A DNA stretch of 64,000 nt from NCBI GenBank assembly GCA_015680685.1, contig MNCI01013764.1, forward strand, positions 883 to 64,882, given 5' to 3'. The position numbers were made by a program, and so were the translations under genes. The stretch comes from Gnetum montanum (taxonomy: Eukaryota; Streptophyta; Gnetopsida; Gnetales; Gnetaceae). Shown here piece after piece: positions 20,535 to 32,427 of this stretch. Below the pieces are notes generated by a model. That model was not told the DNA's origin. It saw nothing but the letters and a program-made list of their open reading frames with translations, and did no database searches. The number at the start of each line of letters is the position of its first letter. The stretch's first letter is position 1.

Positions 20535-22930
20535 ATGGTTGAGGTATTATCCAAATAAATCTTTATGGGAAGGTCTATACAAAATCCAAGATGAGTCATG
20601 AGTTTCTTTAATGAAAGAATATGTTAGGTGCATTCTATCATAATAATAATTTTTTTCTCACAAGTTGAATGCCAATTAAAGTTTTATTTTTTGATTTCCA
20701 ATATATTGCATTATTTCCATAAGATATTAGCATTGTTATTATGAAATTTCTATTATTATAGTCTTCTCTTTAATCAGTATTTGAGTATGTATGAAAATAT
20801 TCATCTCCTTTGCTATAAATGAGTCCATGATCTAAGACATCTTTAACATATCGTAATACAAGAATAACATCATTAAGGTAGTTTTATCTATTTTTTTTCA
20901 TATATTTCAATAAGAGAGAGATGATAAATTCTAGGTCTAGCCTTGTATTACAAAGAAATTTGAGTATTCTAATAATGCTTCTATATATGATAGCATCTAC
21001 AAGAGCTATGTTATCATTTTTTTCCAATCTTAAGTTGTGAGAAAAAGGAGATTTGATACTTTTTTCTTTGCTAATTTTGTATTCTTCTAGAATTAAGCCA
21101 ACATATTTAGTTTCATCAACTTTGATTTCCTTTTTATCTTGTTCAACTTATATTCTAAGAAAATACCTCAATTGTCTTAAGTTCTCTATTTCAAATTCAT
21201 TCTTCATGTTTTTCTTAAAATCATCTATCAATTTATTATTTATGATTGTAAATAAAAGATCATCCACATAAAGTGACATGATGATGAAATCTTTATGATC
21301 AGGATCACACTACAAGGTGGATTCAAACATCCAAGATGTGTATCCTTTCTTTAGCAAGTAGTCATTAATCTTATGAAATCAAGCTCTAGGGGCTTCTTTT
21401 ATTCCATATAGGATGTTTTCTAATTTACGTATTTCATATTTCTTTTCTTTGATGATGTATCCTTTTGGTTGAAAGAAAAACTTCTTCATTAATTTTATCA
21501 TTTAGGAAAGCTGAGTTTATATCCATTTGATGGATTTTTAGATTTTGATGAGTAGTAATGGAAAGATTGAGTTTCATGATTTTAAATCTTTATACAAGAG
21601 TAAAAATTTTCATAGTCAATATGCTTCTTTTATTTGAAGTTGCTTTCTACTAATCTTACCTTATATTTGATTACATTTCCCTTTTTATTAAATTTGGTCT
21701 TGTACAACCACTTGTAATTAATTGCCTTTTTTCCTTTTGGTTTTCAACTAATTTTCATGTCTTGTTCATCATGATGGCTTCATATTCTCTATTCATAGCT
21801 TCTTTGAACATTTTCATTTTTAAGGTTTCTTCAATGTTCTTTGGTTCTAGGGAGAGGGCTAATTATGCTATGTTGGTAATGACATTTGGTTGATCTATTC
21901 TTCTTTTGAAATTATTATCTAGTATTTGATTTCAAGGATGGTCTCTTTGAATGCATGATTTTTCATTATTAGGTTAAAACTCCTTTATTTCAAATGTATC
22001 TTCTATAAATGCATCTTTGGATGAGTATCATTTGTGCTCAATAGGATCATAGCATGTGTATCCACTTGTCATAGTTTCATAGCCAAGAAGAATGCATTTT
22101 TATATTGTATTGTCAATTTTTTCTATAAGTTGTTAGAGTGACTTGACGTAAAAATGACATCCAAAGGTTATCATGCAATTGATGTTGAAAATATTATCAT
22201 AAAAGATTTCATACGAAGAAATTACTTTATTGTAATTATTAATAATTCTATTATTGATGTAGGTTCTTAGATTCATGGCCATGCCTCAAAATTTTTAAAG
22301 AATTTAAACATTTTTGGGCAATTTTATCATGTCTTGTAAAGTTCTATTTTTTTTAATACCATTTGATTATGGACTATACTAACATGTATTTTAATGAAAA
22401 ATGTTTTGACTTGTATAGAAATCTTCAAAGTATTTGTTAATGAATTCTCCTACTCTATATGATGTAACTACATTGATCAGAAGAATCATGTTGTTTTTTA
22501 TGATAATACAAAAATCCTTGAAATTTTTTATTGCTTTAGCCTTACTTTTCATATTGTAGATCCAAGTATATTTGGAATAGTTATCTACCATGAAAAGAGT
22601 ATTTTTTGCCTCTTATTAATGTGATCAACATTGATCTAATGAGATCCATGTGGAAAAGTTCAAGAAATCTCTCTTTCCTTTGCATACACATGATGTGGGG
22701 ACTATTGGTTTGTTTTCCTTGAATATAAATTTTCCAATTTTAATTAGATGTTCTATTAGGATGAAAAATATTTAATATCTTCATCCTTCTTATTTTATTT
22801 TTTATCAAAATAAATTATGTATGACAATTCTTTTGTGTATTTTTTTTTCTGATTTTCCAAGGTAATCTAAGCACAATCTATCATATATTTATTTTTTAGT
22901 CTTTAAGGAGCATAATCTTCTAGCTATAGT
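20535..22930 (-). pseudogene. Ty1/copia pol remnant
   Basis: Minus-strand blocks are in copia order. The integrase core VDNYSKYTWIYNMKSKAKAI runs from 22588 and is preceded by a pre-integrase-like stretch (FIFKENKPIVPT, CKGKRDFL). RT follows with MDINSAFLNDKINEEVFL (about 21520) and GIKEAPRA (about 21385). The catalytic SLYVDDLLFTIINNKLIDDF at about 21270 is intact at YVDD. Then come the RNase H-linked blocks (YRSIIRILKFL, RPDL-like NTRLDLEF, DVILVLRYVKD, about 20990-20870). Many stops and frameshifts make it a fossil. Copia order (integrase before RT) separates it from all other elements here. No LTR pair was found. Confidence 0.82.
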
Positions 22931-24758
22931 GTAACATCCCCTATCATAAACACTCTTATCACTTGGTATGTTTGTGATTTGAACGTGTGGTTTCTTATTC
23001 CTAAGTATATTTCTTATGTTTTAAAAAAATTTTCTTATTTGACTATGCTTACATTTCATATTATGATATATGCACTATAATTACATTTTAGATGTTTTTA
23101 AAATTTTTAATATTTTATTTTATCTTTTACTTTCATTTTACTTTTAGTATATTTATATCTTTTAAGTAAGCATATGCACACTAAACTCTTTTGTTGGAGT
23201 TTGAAATTAAAAAGTATCAACCACTAGATGGATTATAGACATATGGGGTACTATATTGGCCTTATGGTATGCTTTCCTTGGGCTACTTTATGTTTTTGAG
23301 TAAAATTATTAATAATGTTTTGTATTTCTACTTTTTAATTTATTTTAGATTATTTTACCTTGATTACTTATGTTTGGACCTTAGACATTATTATTAGACT
23401 TGGACATAGACCTAGCTATTAGCTAATCCATAAGGGGGTTACCTATTAGACTAGTGTTGGCTATAATCCCCTCTTATTATATTATTTTTATTAATTATAT
23501 AAATTAAGGTTAATAGTATTTTATTTTTAATTTTAATTTTTTCAATAGAATTATCCCTTTTGCCCAACCATGCCATATCCTAGTAAGCATAAATACCTAG
23601 TAATTCTTCCATTAGAAATTATCCATTTATGTTATTAACATCCAAGAAATAACACAAAAGAGAGAGATCCTAATGGTTTAAAAAAGAAATAAATTTAGAT
23701 ATGCATTATCATCTAGGACCTTAGTAAGAGCTTTGGTTCAAATATTATTTTAGTATTTATGTAGGTCATATTATTGACCATCAGTTTTCCCTAGGATTTA
23801 AAGCCTATTTGGGAGATCTTGAGCACATGAAGGTTCTAGTTGTAGCATTGTCATTTAGGTAGGAAAAACATAGTACTTTGCTTTGAATGATGGGTTTTTG
23901 ATATTTTTGTTTTATGTGAATTTATTTTGGCTGGTTTCACTCTCTTCTTTGATGTAATGTCTATTTATCAAATCTAATTATTTTATGCATATTCTTTGAG
24001 GTGTAGAATATTTTTCTAAGGTTTATTTTTATGCATGAAATGTTTAGAAACTTTTGGACACCTTTTTTTATCCATTTTGATCTTATTTTAATTCTATGGA
24101 ATTTTTGGATGAAATAACTATTATTTAAAGCCATAATTAGCAATTTTGACCTCAAAAATGGTGCAAGAGAATAATGGCCTAGAAGTCAAATTTTTTTAGC
24201 TCACAAAAGTGGATCATGAGGAGCGCCCAACCACCTATTGTAACCTCATAGTTAGGTTACAATAAATTATGACACCATAGTAAGATGCCACATGAAATTC
24301 AAGTAACTTTTGTAAAGTATTCTTGACCTCCGAACAATAAAAAAAATTACGCAAATGATGAAAAAATAGTTTCTAGAATGTCCTAAAATAATTGAAATTC
24401 TAAAATAGCAACTGATCAAATTTTTTTGATTTTTTGTAATTTCTATCATTCTCTTAGAATCTATCTTTTTTATTCTTTGGCATTTTTAGATCCCTATTTA
24501 GTAGTAATATCTTTTAATTTTCATCTTTAATTTATCTTTCATAAACAATTTGGATATGTTATCCTACCACACAGGACTTTGTTTGGATACATATACATAT
24601 ATTTAATTTCATAATTATTTAGATTTAAAATTTTGGTTAACAATAGTTACGTGTGTCTTTCTCTAAGGGTATTCTAACATTTTTATAATGCTTAAATCAA
24701 CAAAATTTCTTGATAAAGAGCTAGATGCTTCTGTGTGTTACCTTTCTTAGTAAGTATC
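22931..24758. other. AT-rich DNA without recognisable genes
   Basis: TGTAACATCCCC at about 22930 resembles the start of an LTR, but no partner was found. The rest is very AT-rich, with only short random frames on both strands. It runs up to the inferred start of LTR B-b. Confidence 0.5.
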
Positions 24759-24794
24759 TATTGGACCATTTTGGTAATTTAATGGAGCATAAAA

Positions 24795-26385
24795 AATGCT
24801 TTAGGCATGGATTTGAATCGTTTAGGAGGTGTAAGTCCAATAATAAAGTCCTTTGATTCATGGTTATAAAAAAGCATTTTGAATGATTTTTATAATGAGT
24901 TATTCTTCTCTATCAAAGTTAAAATTACTATTGAGGACTCATCATTTTGGAAAAAGGACATAACATTCATCACAAAGACACTACAAAATTTAATTCTTTT
25001 TCTCATAAGGGTGAAATGTACAAAGTAACAAATGTTGGTTCATCGTTTGAATCATCTTCAAAGGCAAAGTTATCTTTATTAAGGTGGATAAAGCCAATTC
25101 ATTGCAAAAATTGTCATCCATTTTTCTTGCAACCAACTACCCAGGGAATTGTATCTTCAAGAAAATCTTTACAACTTTTGTGATGTATACAAGATGAAGG
25201 TATTGCTTATCAAAGAATAAAAATATGCTCTACCCAACAAGACTCTATAAGTAAAATTAAATGATAGCTATCTCTTGTTGATAAATTTCTAAAAAAATTG
25301 TTAAACTATTAGCAAATTATTTAGTTGGTTTTGAATCCAATTTGATGATTCAAAATCATCATTTTAGAATTTTCTATGCTACTATCTTTATAACAATGAA
25401 AAGTAAAGATAAAATTTAGAAATTCAGGTTATTGCAAGATTGGAATAGAGAATGCTATTGCAAGGGGAAAGAGATCTTGGTGTAACTTGGGAAACAAAAT
25501 TATTTAATTAAGGAAAATAATCACAAATCCAAATTTATGGCCACTACGATTCCTAATGAACTAAATGTATTCAACCTCCTTGGCTAAGCGCATCGTGATG
25601 GCATACAACGGAGCAATGATCTTCCTCCTGGTCAACAAAGGATGAAAAATCAAAGGCATATATTCCATGATGAATAACTATGCCCTATCAATAGAAATTA
25701 AAAATGGACTTTTCATTATACTCTCCAACAATGGTGGATACCATTGATTCTTTAGGCTAAACTAGTGGTAGCAATCCTAATCACGCATTTAAATCTGCCA
25801 GCATCGAAACCTCTTGGCCAATTCCAACATAGATGCGAATAGTGTTAATACTCATATTTGATCTATTTATAGAGGCAAGGTTTAGGGTTTAGTTAAAGAA
25901 TGCTTCTATGTCCTACATTGTTCTTTGCCACTCACTATCATTCTTCTAGATGTTTCCTACATTGGTGCTTTGTCATTTTCACCTGGTAGTTGCAATTTTC
26001 ACCTGGTAGTTGCCATTGCAAGTGTGCCATTTGGGATCTTCTTGAACTTTTGTGGCCTGAGCATGTTATAGTGAATTTGGGAAAATTGATCATGCAAGAA
26101 GCTGAACACCACCTCGAATCCATGTAAATGCCACCTCCATTGTTGGCGTGAAGAAGCTACCAATTGCCATAATGATGTTTACACCTTTGAAACTGTGGGA
26201 CTTTGCATAATTTTATTAAAACAAATGTTTCACTAGGCTAGAAAGTCAGTCTTATTACCACGAGGACTAGCTATTGTGTGGATGAGATGCCAAGACAAAA
26301 TTGCTTAATCTCATCATCAACTAGAATGCTTTGGTGTATTATAAAGGAGATTAATTTAACATTAGATTAACACTTTTAAAATATA
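24795..26385. other. Variable segment of LTR B-b (unidentified)
   Basis: It lies between the head and the conserved tail of B-b and matches neither B-a nor B-c. A plus-strand frame 24947-25183 starts MEKGHNIHHKDTTKFNSFSH; a minus-strand frame 26123-25938 starts MDSRWCSASCMINFPKFTIT. Neither is recognised. A 17-bp direct repeat containing TTTTCACCTGGTAGTTGC occurs twice at about 25976-26012. The part 25560-26150 is somewhat richer in GC than the rest and could be captured genic DNA, but I cannot identify it. Confidence 0.45.
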
Positions 26386-26653
26386 TCCATATTATGATTT
26401 AGAAAAAAGGGAAGATTTATGAACATTTCGTAAATATTAGTTTATTTTCAATGAGAATTGAAACTTCTCAAGAAAGTTGTAACATCATGATAGTTACAAC
26501 CAACACTCCAAGATATTTGTAGCTAATTTAGATTTTTTTTTCCATTACGAAGGAGACACTTGCCAAATGTGGCTTAAAAATCTCTTAACTTTCCATGGAA
26601 GTTGTATCTCCTTAGGTGGTTAAAATTAAAACTTCTAGATATTTGTTATTCAC

Positions 26654-27547
26654 TGATGGGTCATCATTGTATTATCCCCAATATTGGATACCCAATATCG
26701 AGGCTCTAATATTGGATATGCAATATCGAGTTGCAAGAAATGATGTTGGATATCCGATATTGTCTCTTCCATGCTAACCTATAAATAAAACACTTGAATG
26801 CATGGTTGGGACATAGTTCTACTTCTTAGTTTTTGATAATCTTTCTTAGATTTTTGCATTCAAGTTTGGTTATTCCTAATGCATGCCAATAGTGTGATGT
26901 TTGTAATCATATGACACCTTTGTTCAAGTGTGACATACTTGGACATGTTACATGACTAGAAATAAAGATTAAGATTACTTCCATCATTACCACATTTACT
27001 TAGATTTATCATTACTTTAATTATTTAATTAATTGTTCAATTATTTATTACTTTCTTTAGTTAATATTTCCATTTATTGCTATTTACTATTCTTGTTATT
27101 AAGTGAAATCAATACGACTTAATCATGAGCACTTAAGTGTAGGTACTTAGTAATCAAACAATGTATTGTTTGGCACACCCAATGATGTATGCTTGGCAAT
27201 CCCAGTAGTAGTTACATGAAGTTCAATGCATGTATAGATGATTATGAATGGATACTTATTGCATGTAGGCAAGTTTAGATTTTATTTTCCATTGTTCATT
27301 AGCTTAGTTAATTTATCTCTTAATCATCATTACAAGCAACATAAAATTAGAAAACATCATTTGCCTCACTTTGGACTAAACCATACGTGACAAAGCTACC
27401 ACTAGTCCAATTGGGAAGATAGTAAACTATGATCAAAGCATAATAACCTAGATGCCACAACTAGTCCCATCCATGAAAATTGACCAGATCATGCATGAAC
27501 ATTTGTGATTCATATGGTTAGGCATAGGGGTACCTCATCACTCATCA
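26654..27547 (+). repeat. 5' LTR of A3
   Basis: It begins TGATGGGTCATCATTG and ends GGTACCTCATCACTCATCA. It pairs with 31543-32427 throughout, including the palindromic boxes, the TATA box, and the blocks near 27060-27340 that recur at 31940-32220. The end resembles the ends of A1 and A2 LTRs (minus-strand GGTACC..CCACTCATCA). Confidence 0.87.
26677..26790 (+). promoter_or_regulatory. U3 palindrome array and TATA box of A3
   Basis: Three imperfect dyad boxes lie within 90 bp: AATATTGGATACCCAATATC (26681), AATATTGGATATGCAATATC (26708) and GATGTTGGATATCCGATATT (26742). A TATAAATAAAA box follows at 26780. The right LTR repeats the layout (31568-31650, TATA at 31669). A1 and A2 LTRs have the same layout with different box sequences. 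I infer binding sites of a dimeric regulator upstream of the LTR promoter. Confidence 0.6.
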
Positions 27548-27548
27548 T

Positions 27549-27566
27549 TGGTGCTGTTGCTAGGGA
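27549..27566 (+). promoter_or_regulatory. Primer-binding site of A3 (tRNA-Asp-like)
   Basis: TGGTGCTGTTGCTAGGGA lies directly after the 5' LTR. It differs at a few positions from the tRNA-Asp complement TGGCGCCGTTGCCGGGGA used by plant Ty3 elements. It supports the orientation and left internal border of A3. Confidence 0.72.
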
Positions 27567-28959
27567 TGGTGCTAGTTATCTATATTAGTTACACAATGGC
27601 ATCATAGAGCTTGCTATGGACATATTTAGGTATGGTTACACAATGGCATCATAGGCTAGAGCTTGCTTTGGGGAGGACCCACATGTGTAACTTTTGCGAC
27701 TTATACTTGTTTGACACAACCACATCATTCTTCACCTTCCAAGTGCTTAATTGTTAGATTTTGTCATTTCCCTTCTCATGTAACTTGATCTATCCACAAC
27801 CTTGATTTCCATGCCCTTTTTCTTACTTCTTCTAAATCTTTTCACATCATTGACTCCACCTTCTCACACTTTCAATGCCTCAAACTGATTTTCCACTTAT
27901 CCTAGAACTATGGACCTAACCTTAAACCTTTCAACCAATAATAGAGCTTCATTTTCTATGCTCACTTTCCCCATTTAATGTATATTCTTGGACCCCAATA
28001 TCAAGTACTCGATATCAGGTGGGATGTGATGTTGGATACCTAATATCAAGTCACACAAAGCCTATATATATGGTCCTCGTGGCATCCAAACTTCATTCTC
28101 ATCATTTGTAGCTAGAGGATTTGTTTAAATTTTCACTCACAACTCAAAGCTCTATGCACCCACTTTCCACTTGTGATATTTGGCTCTCTATCACTCCAAT
28201 TTTTGTGCCATCTAAACCTATTTGAATCTAGAGTATTCAAGTTAGTCATAGGAGGTGCTTGTGTGGGATACTTGTTCCAATTTTTGATAATTTGCCATTG
28301 CCCAGAGGGTACTATAAGGGTAAGAATCTTAAAAATCATAAGTGTTATACTAAAAAATCAATCATGGTAATGCCAAAAACCTAACTTTTTCCACCGAAGG
28401 GACCATAACCATTATAATAAGTCATACACAAGGAAAAATGAACCAATTGCAAAGTGTCATAAAAGACAATAAAAAATTTTATGGATTTTTCCCAAAAATA
28501 TTTCTAACTCTATAGCCATATGGACTAGGAAGTAAATGAACTAAGGTAACAAGTAAGGTATAAACTATTTACTAATAAAGAACACAACCTTAGTAACACC
28601 CAATCTTTTCTTGATTGTAGATGGCCTTGAAAAGAGGAGCACAAAGAGAACCTTCATAGAGAGTAGCCAAGCACCCATGAGGTGGTTGTGGCTAGCAAGA
28701 CAAGTAGGTATAGCACAAATAGTAGGAGGCCCAATCTTTTAGCATCCATCAAGAGGCTCCTATTATTGGACAATCATTCCAAGGAGATGCTACAGACCCA
28801 CTAGCTCCTATGCAAGGAAAACATCTCACATTGCCCCTTGAATCACTTGAGGTCATCCAAGAAAAGTCCACATTGACCACAATCATCGTGGATATGTATT
28901 TCAGTCCATTTATGGAGTTTTACCTAGAGGTGATTCATACATAACTTTAGGCATCACCC
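27567..28959. other. A3 leader with a second U3-like box cluster
   Basis: No gene is supported. At 27995-28050 there are two more palindromic boxes of the A-family type (CCAATATCAAGTACTCGATATC and a GATGTTGGATACCTAATATC copy), followed by a CTATATATATGG box at about 28062. This looks like a decayed U3 inside the internal region. It could be the remnant of another A-family LTR. Confidence 0.45.
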
Positions 28960-29578
28960 TTGTGGCCTATTCTCTCAAACAGTGCTGAATGGTACCTTAG
29001 TGAGACTTATCAATTCTGGCACAACAAAGTTGAAGGCACCACTATAAACATCTATGTAGTTAATGTCTATTTCTCAATCAAGTTAATTGCAATAGCTCTT
29101 AATTTGCCAAAAGAAGGGGCTAAAGTTTCCCATCTATCCACTAGGTCTGATCCCAACACCAAAAAACTATGACTAAAACAAGTATATGGAAAAGGATGAT
29201 AAAACATATAATGAACAAACTATAGAGGAAAGAACGTATTTCAAGATCAGTACATATCATCTCTTCCCAACCAAGAGGCTTAACAAGATTTCAACATATG
29301 TGGCCAAGGGAAGTGCTATCTTAATGGATAAATATATGTCCAATCCTTCCCAATTCTACTTCACTAAAATTCAAAGGTTGTTCAAGGAGAAAAAGGTAAG
29401 GAAGCCAACACTCCCATTCCCTTACCTAATTAAAAGGTTATGCAAATGCATTGGAATCTTGAAATATACAAATGATATTCCTAGGAAGTCTCAGAACACC
29501 TCCTTTGTCAAACTCTTCAAACCTACAACACTAAGAAAAGATCTCGGTGAAGAGCAAAAACAAGAGAAGGAAGTATAG
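28960..29578 (+). pseudogene. A3 internal frame 1, unidentified
   Basis: Two plus-strand frames nearly abut: 28960-29172 (WPILSNSAEWYLSETYQFWH, then IALNLPKEGAKVSHL) and 29186-29578 (starting MEKDDKTYNEQTIEERTYFK, later KPTLPFPYLIKRLC). The I-A-L-x-L-P-x-x-G element and the later PFPxLIxRLC element recall the poorly characterised 'putative plant transposon protein' domain found in Athila-like internal regions. That resemblance is from memory and weak. Stops before and after show the frame is decaying. Confidence 0.4.
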
Positions 29579-30249
29579 ATAGAAGTAAAAGTACAACATG
29601 AGCCTGAATAGTGCCCAGAAACACAAGTTATGCCACTGCTACCAATGTAAGATTATAGGCCCTCAATGATCATCTGCAGAAAATCATTAAGACTATCAAT
29701 TGGGAAAGTAGAGATGAGTCTAATCTCTTTATAGTAATCAATGATGCCATACAACCCATCATTTCAACCAATACAAAAAGGAGAGATATCTCCTTAAAAT
29801 CAAGAGGAGGATCCCAGTGGCCTAGGAAAATATCTAGAAATGCTGCATCCTTTTAAGTGATGCTTAAAACTAGAGAAGATGCCACAATTGTGGTAATGTA
29901 GCATTAGGATGTAGTAAGTGCAACAGAAGTGATTATAAATTATATCAAGGAATCATTTAATGTACCTATTGTGCCCCCTATAGATCTTTCTAGGACTAGA
30001 GATTCATGGATGCTATTCAAAACTTCAATCGCTCCTACGGTGCATGAGGGTGTGCTAGATCACTTATTGTAGATAGGGAAAGTGATGACCATCCTATTTA
30101 ACATCCCTAGTGATGTCACTGTCACATAGTCAAACCTCATATCCACCAAAGGAAAGTTGGTTATGGCTAAAGTTAGTTCAAAGCATGTAGAAGTTACAAA
30201 AATAGTTGGCCACCTTGAGAGCAGAATGATGAGACCCTACCTAGTTTAT

Positions 30250-31130
30250 TGTGCTTGACTAGCTAGAACAATTCAAGATGGTGCTGCTAGCCAAGCTAAC
30301 TAAGGAGAGCGCAACTATAGAACAAGAAAAAGACAAGGTAGTTTGGAATGCCTCAGCTACTAATGCATAATCCTATGCATATAAAAAGGCATTAAACACC
30401 ACACAAGAAGAAAACAAGTAGCTCACCACCAAAACTTCAAGGTTGACCATAATTGAAAAGCAAAACAATATTCTTGAGGAGAGTGTCCACCAGTTAAGAG
30501 AACAACTAGTGAGGATCAACAAGGACATTAGTAAATTGGCTAGAGAAAACAAAACCCTCTAAATGGAGGAGGCTTATGCTATTTGACAAAAGTCTATAAT
30601 AGAAATTAGTGCATGGTACAATGAGGTTAAGAAGCCTGAAAAACTAAAGGAACACTTCTACAACCAAGTAGGCATGTATAAGAAAATAAATGAGAAGGAA
30701 ATACAAATGGCTAAATCTTGCATGTGGTCCTTGTTAGTACAAAATCCTGAGTGGTTGCTAATTTTAGATAGCTATGCACTAGTCTAGAAGGTAGAAGTAA
30801 ATAATAAAGACTTGTAAATCAAATATTTGAAAGAATACATGGCATTGGCTAACCTTAGATATGCCAACCTTGCCATGTTAATAGCAAGTTGACCTCAAAA
30901 TGAGCTAGAGAAGTAGGTAGTGATCACCCATGCATTGTATGAAAAAGAGTTTACAGATTGGAAAGATGCTTTGTAGAAGCTTCATATGGAAAACTCAGAA
31001 TTGGAGGTGATCAAAGCTTGCTACCATAGATAGAGGAATGTTGCGTTAGACCTAGCTAAGATATTGATAAATTATCATGAATTGAGAGAGAAAGCTAAGT
31101 CCTTTGAGGAAGAACGATGATAGTTTGCAG
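30250..31130 (+). pseudogene. A3 internal frame 2, coiled-coil-like
   Basis: With stops read through, the plus strand gives a long Lys/Glu/Asn-rich helical sequence: ESVHQLREQLVRINKDISKL, EVKKPEKLKEHFYNQ, LHMENSELEVIKACY, ELREKAKSFEEER. The spacing of hydrophobic residues suggests a coiled coil. About ten in-frame stops show decay; most are TAG or TGA where CAG or TGG would fit. Structural coiled-coil proteins of this kind occur in large non-autonomous plant LTR elements. No catalytic domain is present. Confidence 0.45.
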
Positions 31131-31542
31131 CCTAGTACATGAAGGCCAATCAAATGTTTCTGTAGCTACTATGTCCTTGGAACGTACTCATGCTAGCACA
31201 CATTGGTTCAACAACCTAGATGGTATAGGACCCAAGGATGAAAGAGAAGAAGTTGTAGGCATTTCTTGATTAGTACAAATTTCATAATCCTAGCAACAAA
31301 GAAAAGCACCTGATGGAATAGCCACCACCACTAAGAACTACATGAGATTCCCCAATTGTGTGTCCTATAATATTTTGTCTCATTTTTGTACTACACCAAT
31401 GTGACATACATAAGTTCATTTTTTTGTATGTTTTTTTATCTAAGTTAATCAATAATTCCATACCATTCCACCAATTTTTGTAAAGAACTTGTTTCTCATT
31501 TTGTTTAACTTAAGGACAAGTTTTCATTCATTTTTGGAGATA
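31131..31542. other. A3 3' non-coding region
   Basis: No gene is seen. It ends in TTTTTGGAGATA immediately before the right LTR, a weak polypurine tract comparable to ATGGGGATA of A1. Confidence 0.5.
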
Positions 31543-32427
31543 TGATGAGTCATCATTGTATCAAACCTGATATTGGATACCCGATATTAAGGCTCTAATA
31601 TTGGATAAGCAATATCAGATCCCAAGAAATGATGTCAAATATCTAATATCATCTCTTCCATGTTACCCTATAAATACAATACTTAGGTGCATCATTGGGA
31701 CATAGTTTTAGTTCTCAATTTTAGATAGTCTTTCATAGATTTTTGCATTCAAGTTCTATTATTCCCAATGCATATCTATAGTGTGATGTTTATAATCATA
31801 CAACACCTTTGTTCAAGTGTGACATACTTGGACATGTTATATGATTAGAAATGAAGATTGAGATTACTTCCATCATTGTCACATTCACTTAGATCGATCA
31901 TTGCTTTAATTATTTATTTAATTATTTACTATTTTATTTAGTTAATTTTTTCATTTATTGCTATTTACTATTCTTGTTATTAAGTGGAATAAGTATGACT
32001 TAATCATGAGCACTTAAGTGTAGGTACATGGTAATCCAACAATGTATCGTTTGGCACACCTAATGACATATGCTTAGTAATCCCAATAGTAGTTACATGA
32101 AGTCTAAGGCATGTATGGACATTTAGGAATGGATACTTATCGCATGTAGGTGAGTTTAGATTTTATTTTCCATTGTTCATTAGCTTAGTTAATTTATCTC
32201 TTAATCATCATTAGGATCAACATATAATTAGACAACATCATATGCCTCACTTTGGACTAAACCATACATGACAGAGCTACCACTAGTTCAAGTTGGAAGA
32301 TAACAAACTGCAATCAAAGCATAACAATCTAAATGCTACAACTAGTCTTATCCATGGAATTCAACTGGATTGTGCATGAATGCTTGTGATTCAATGGTTG
32401 GGTGTAGGGGTACCTTAGCACTCATCA
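31543..32427 (+). repeat. 3' LTR of A3
   Basis: It begins TGATGAGTCATCATTG and ends TTAGCACTCATCA. It pairs with 26654-27547 with scattered substitutions. It keeps the three palindromic boxes and a TATAAATA at 31669. Confidence 0.87.

Larger units (their letters stand above)
26654..32427 (+). mobile_element. A3: non-autonomous Ty3-type element
   Basis: A plus-strand LTR element with two LTRs of about 0.89 kb. It has a clear primer-binding site and a short internal region (about 4 kb) with no protease, RT, RNase H or integrase. The flanks TTCAC (26649-26653) and CTCAC (32428-32432) agree at four of five positions, as expected for an old TSD. LTR ends (TGATG...CATCA) and the U3 layout are those of the A1/A2 family, so it could be mobilised by an A2-like partner. 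Its internal DNA holds decayed frames unrelated to A2 gag (28960-29578 and about 30250-31130). It sits in the U3 of LTR B-b. Confidence 0.82.

Noticed and set aside
22925-22945. TGTAACATCCCC as an LTR start paired with GGATGTTACA at about 20500
   Set aside because: The two would form ends of a 2.4-kb unit around the copia remnant, but no LTR pair or TSD could be shown; left as an unpaired similarity.
26138-26144. TGTTGGCGTG as the start of LTR B-b
   Set aside because: Only the first six bases match the family head; TATTGGACCATTTTGG at 24759 matches over about 28 bases and has a near-matching flank.
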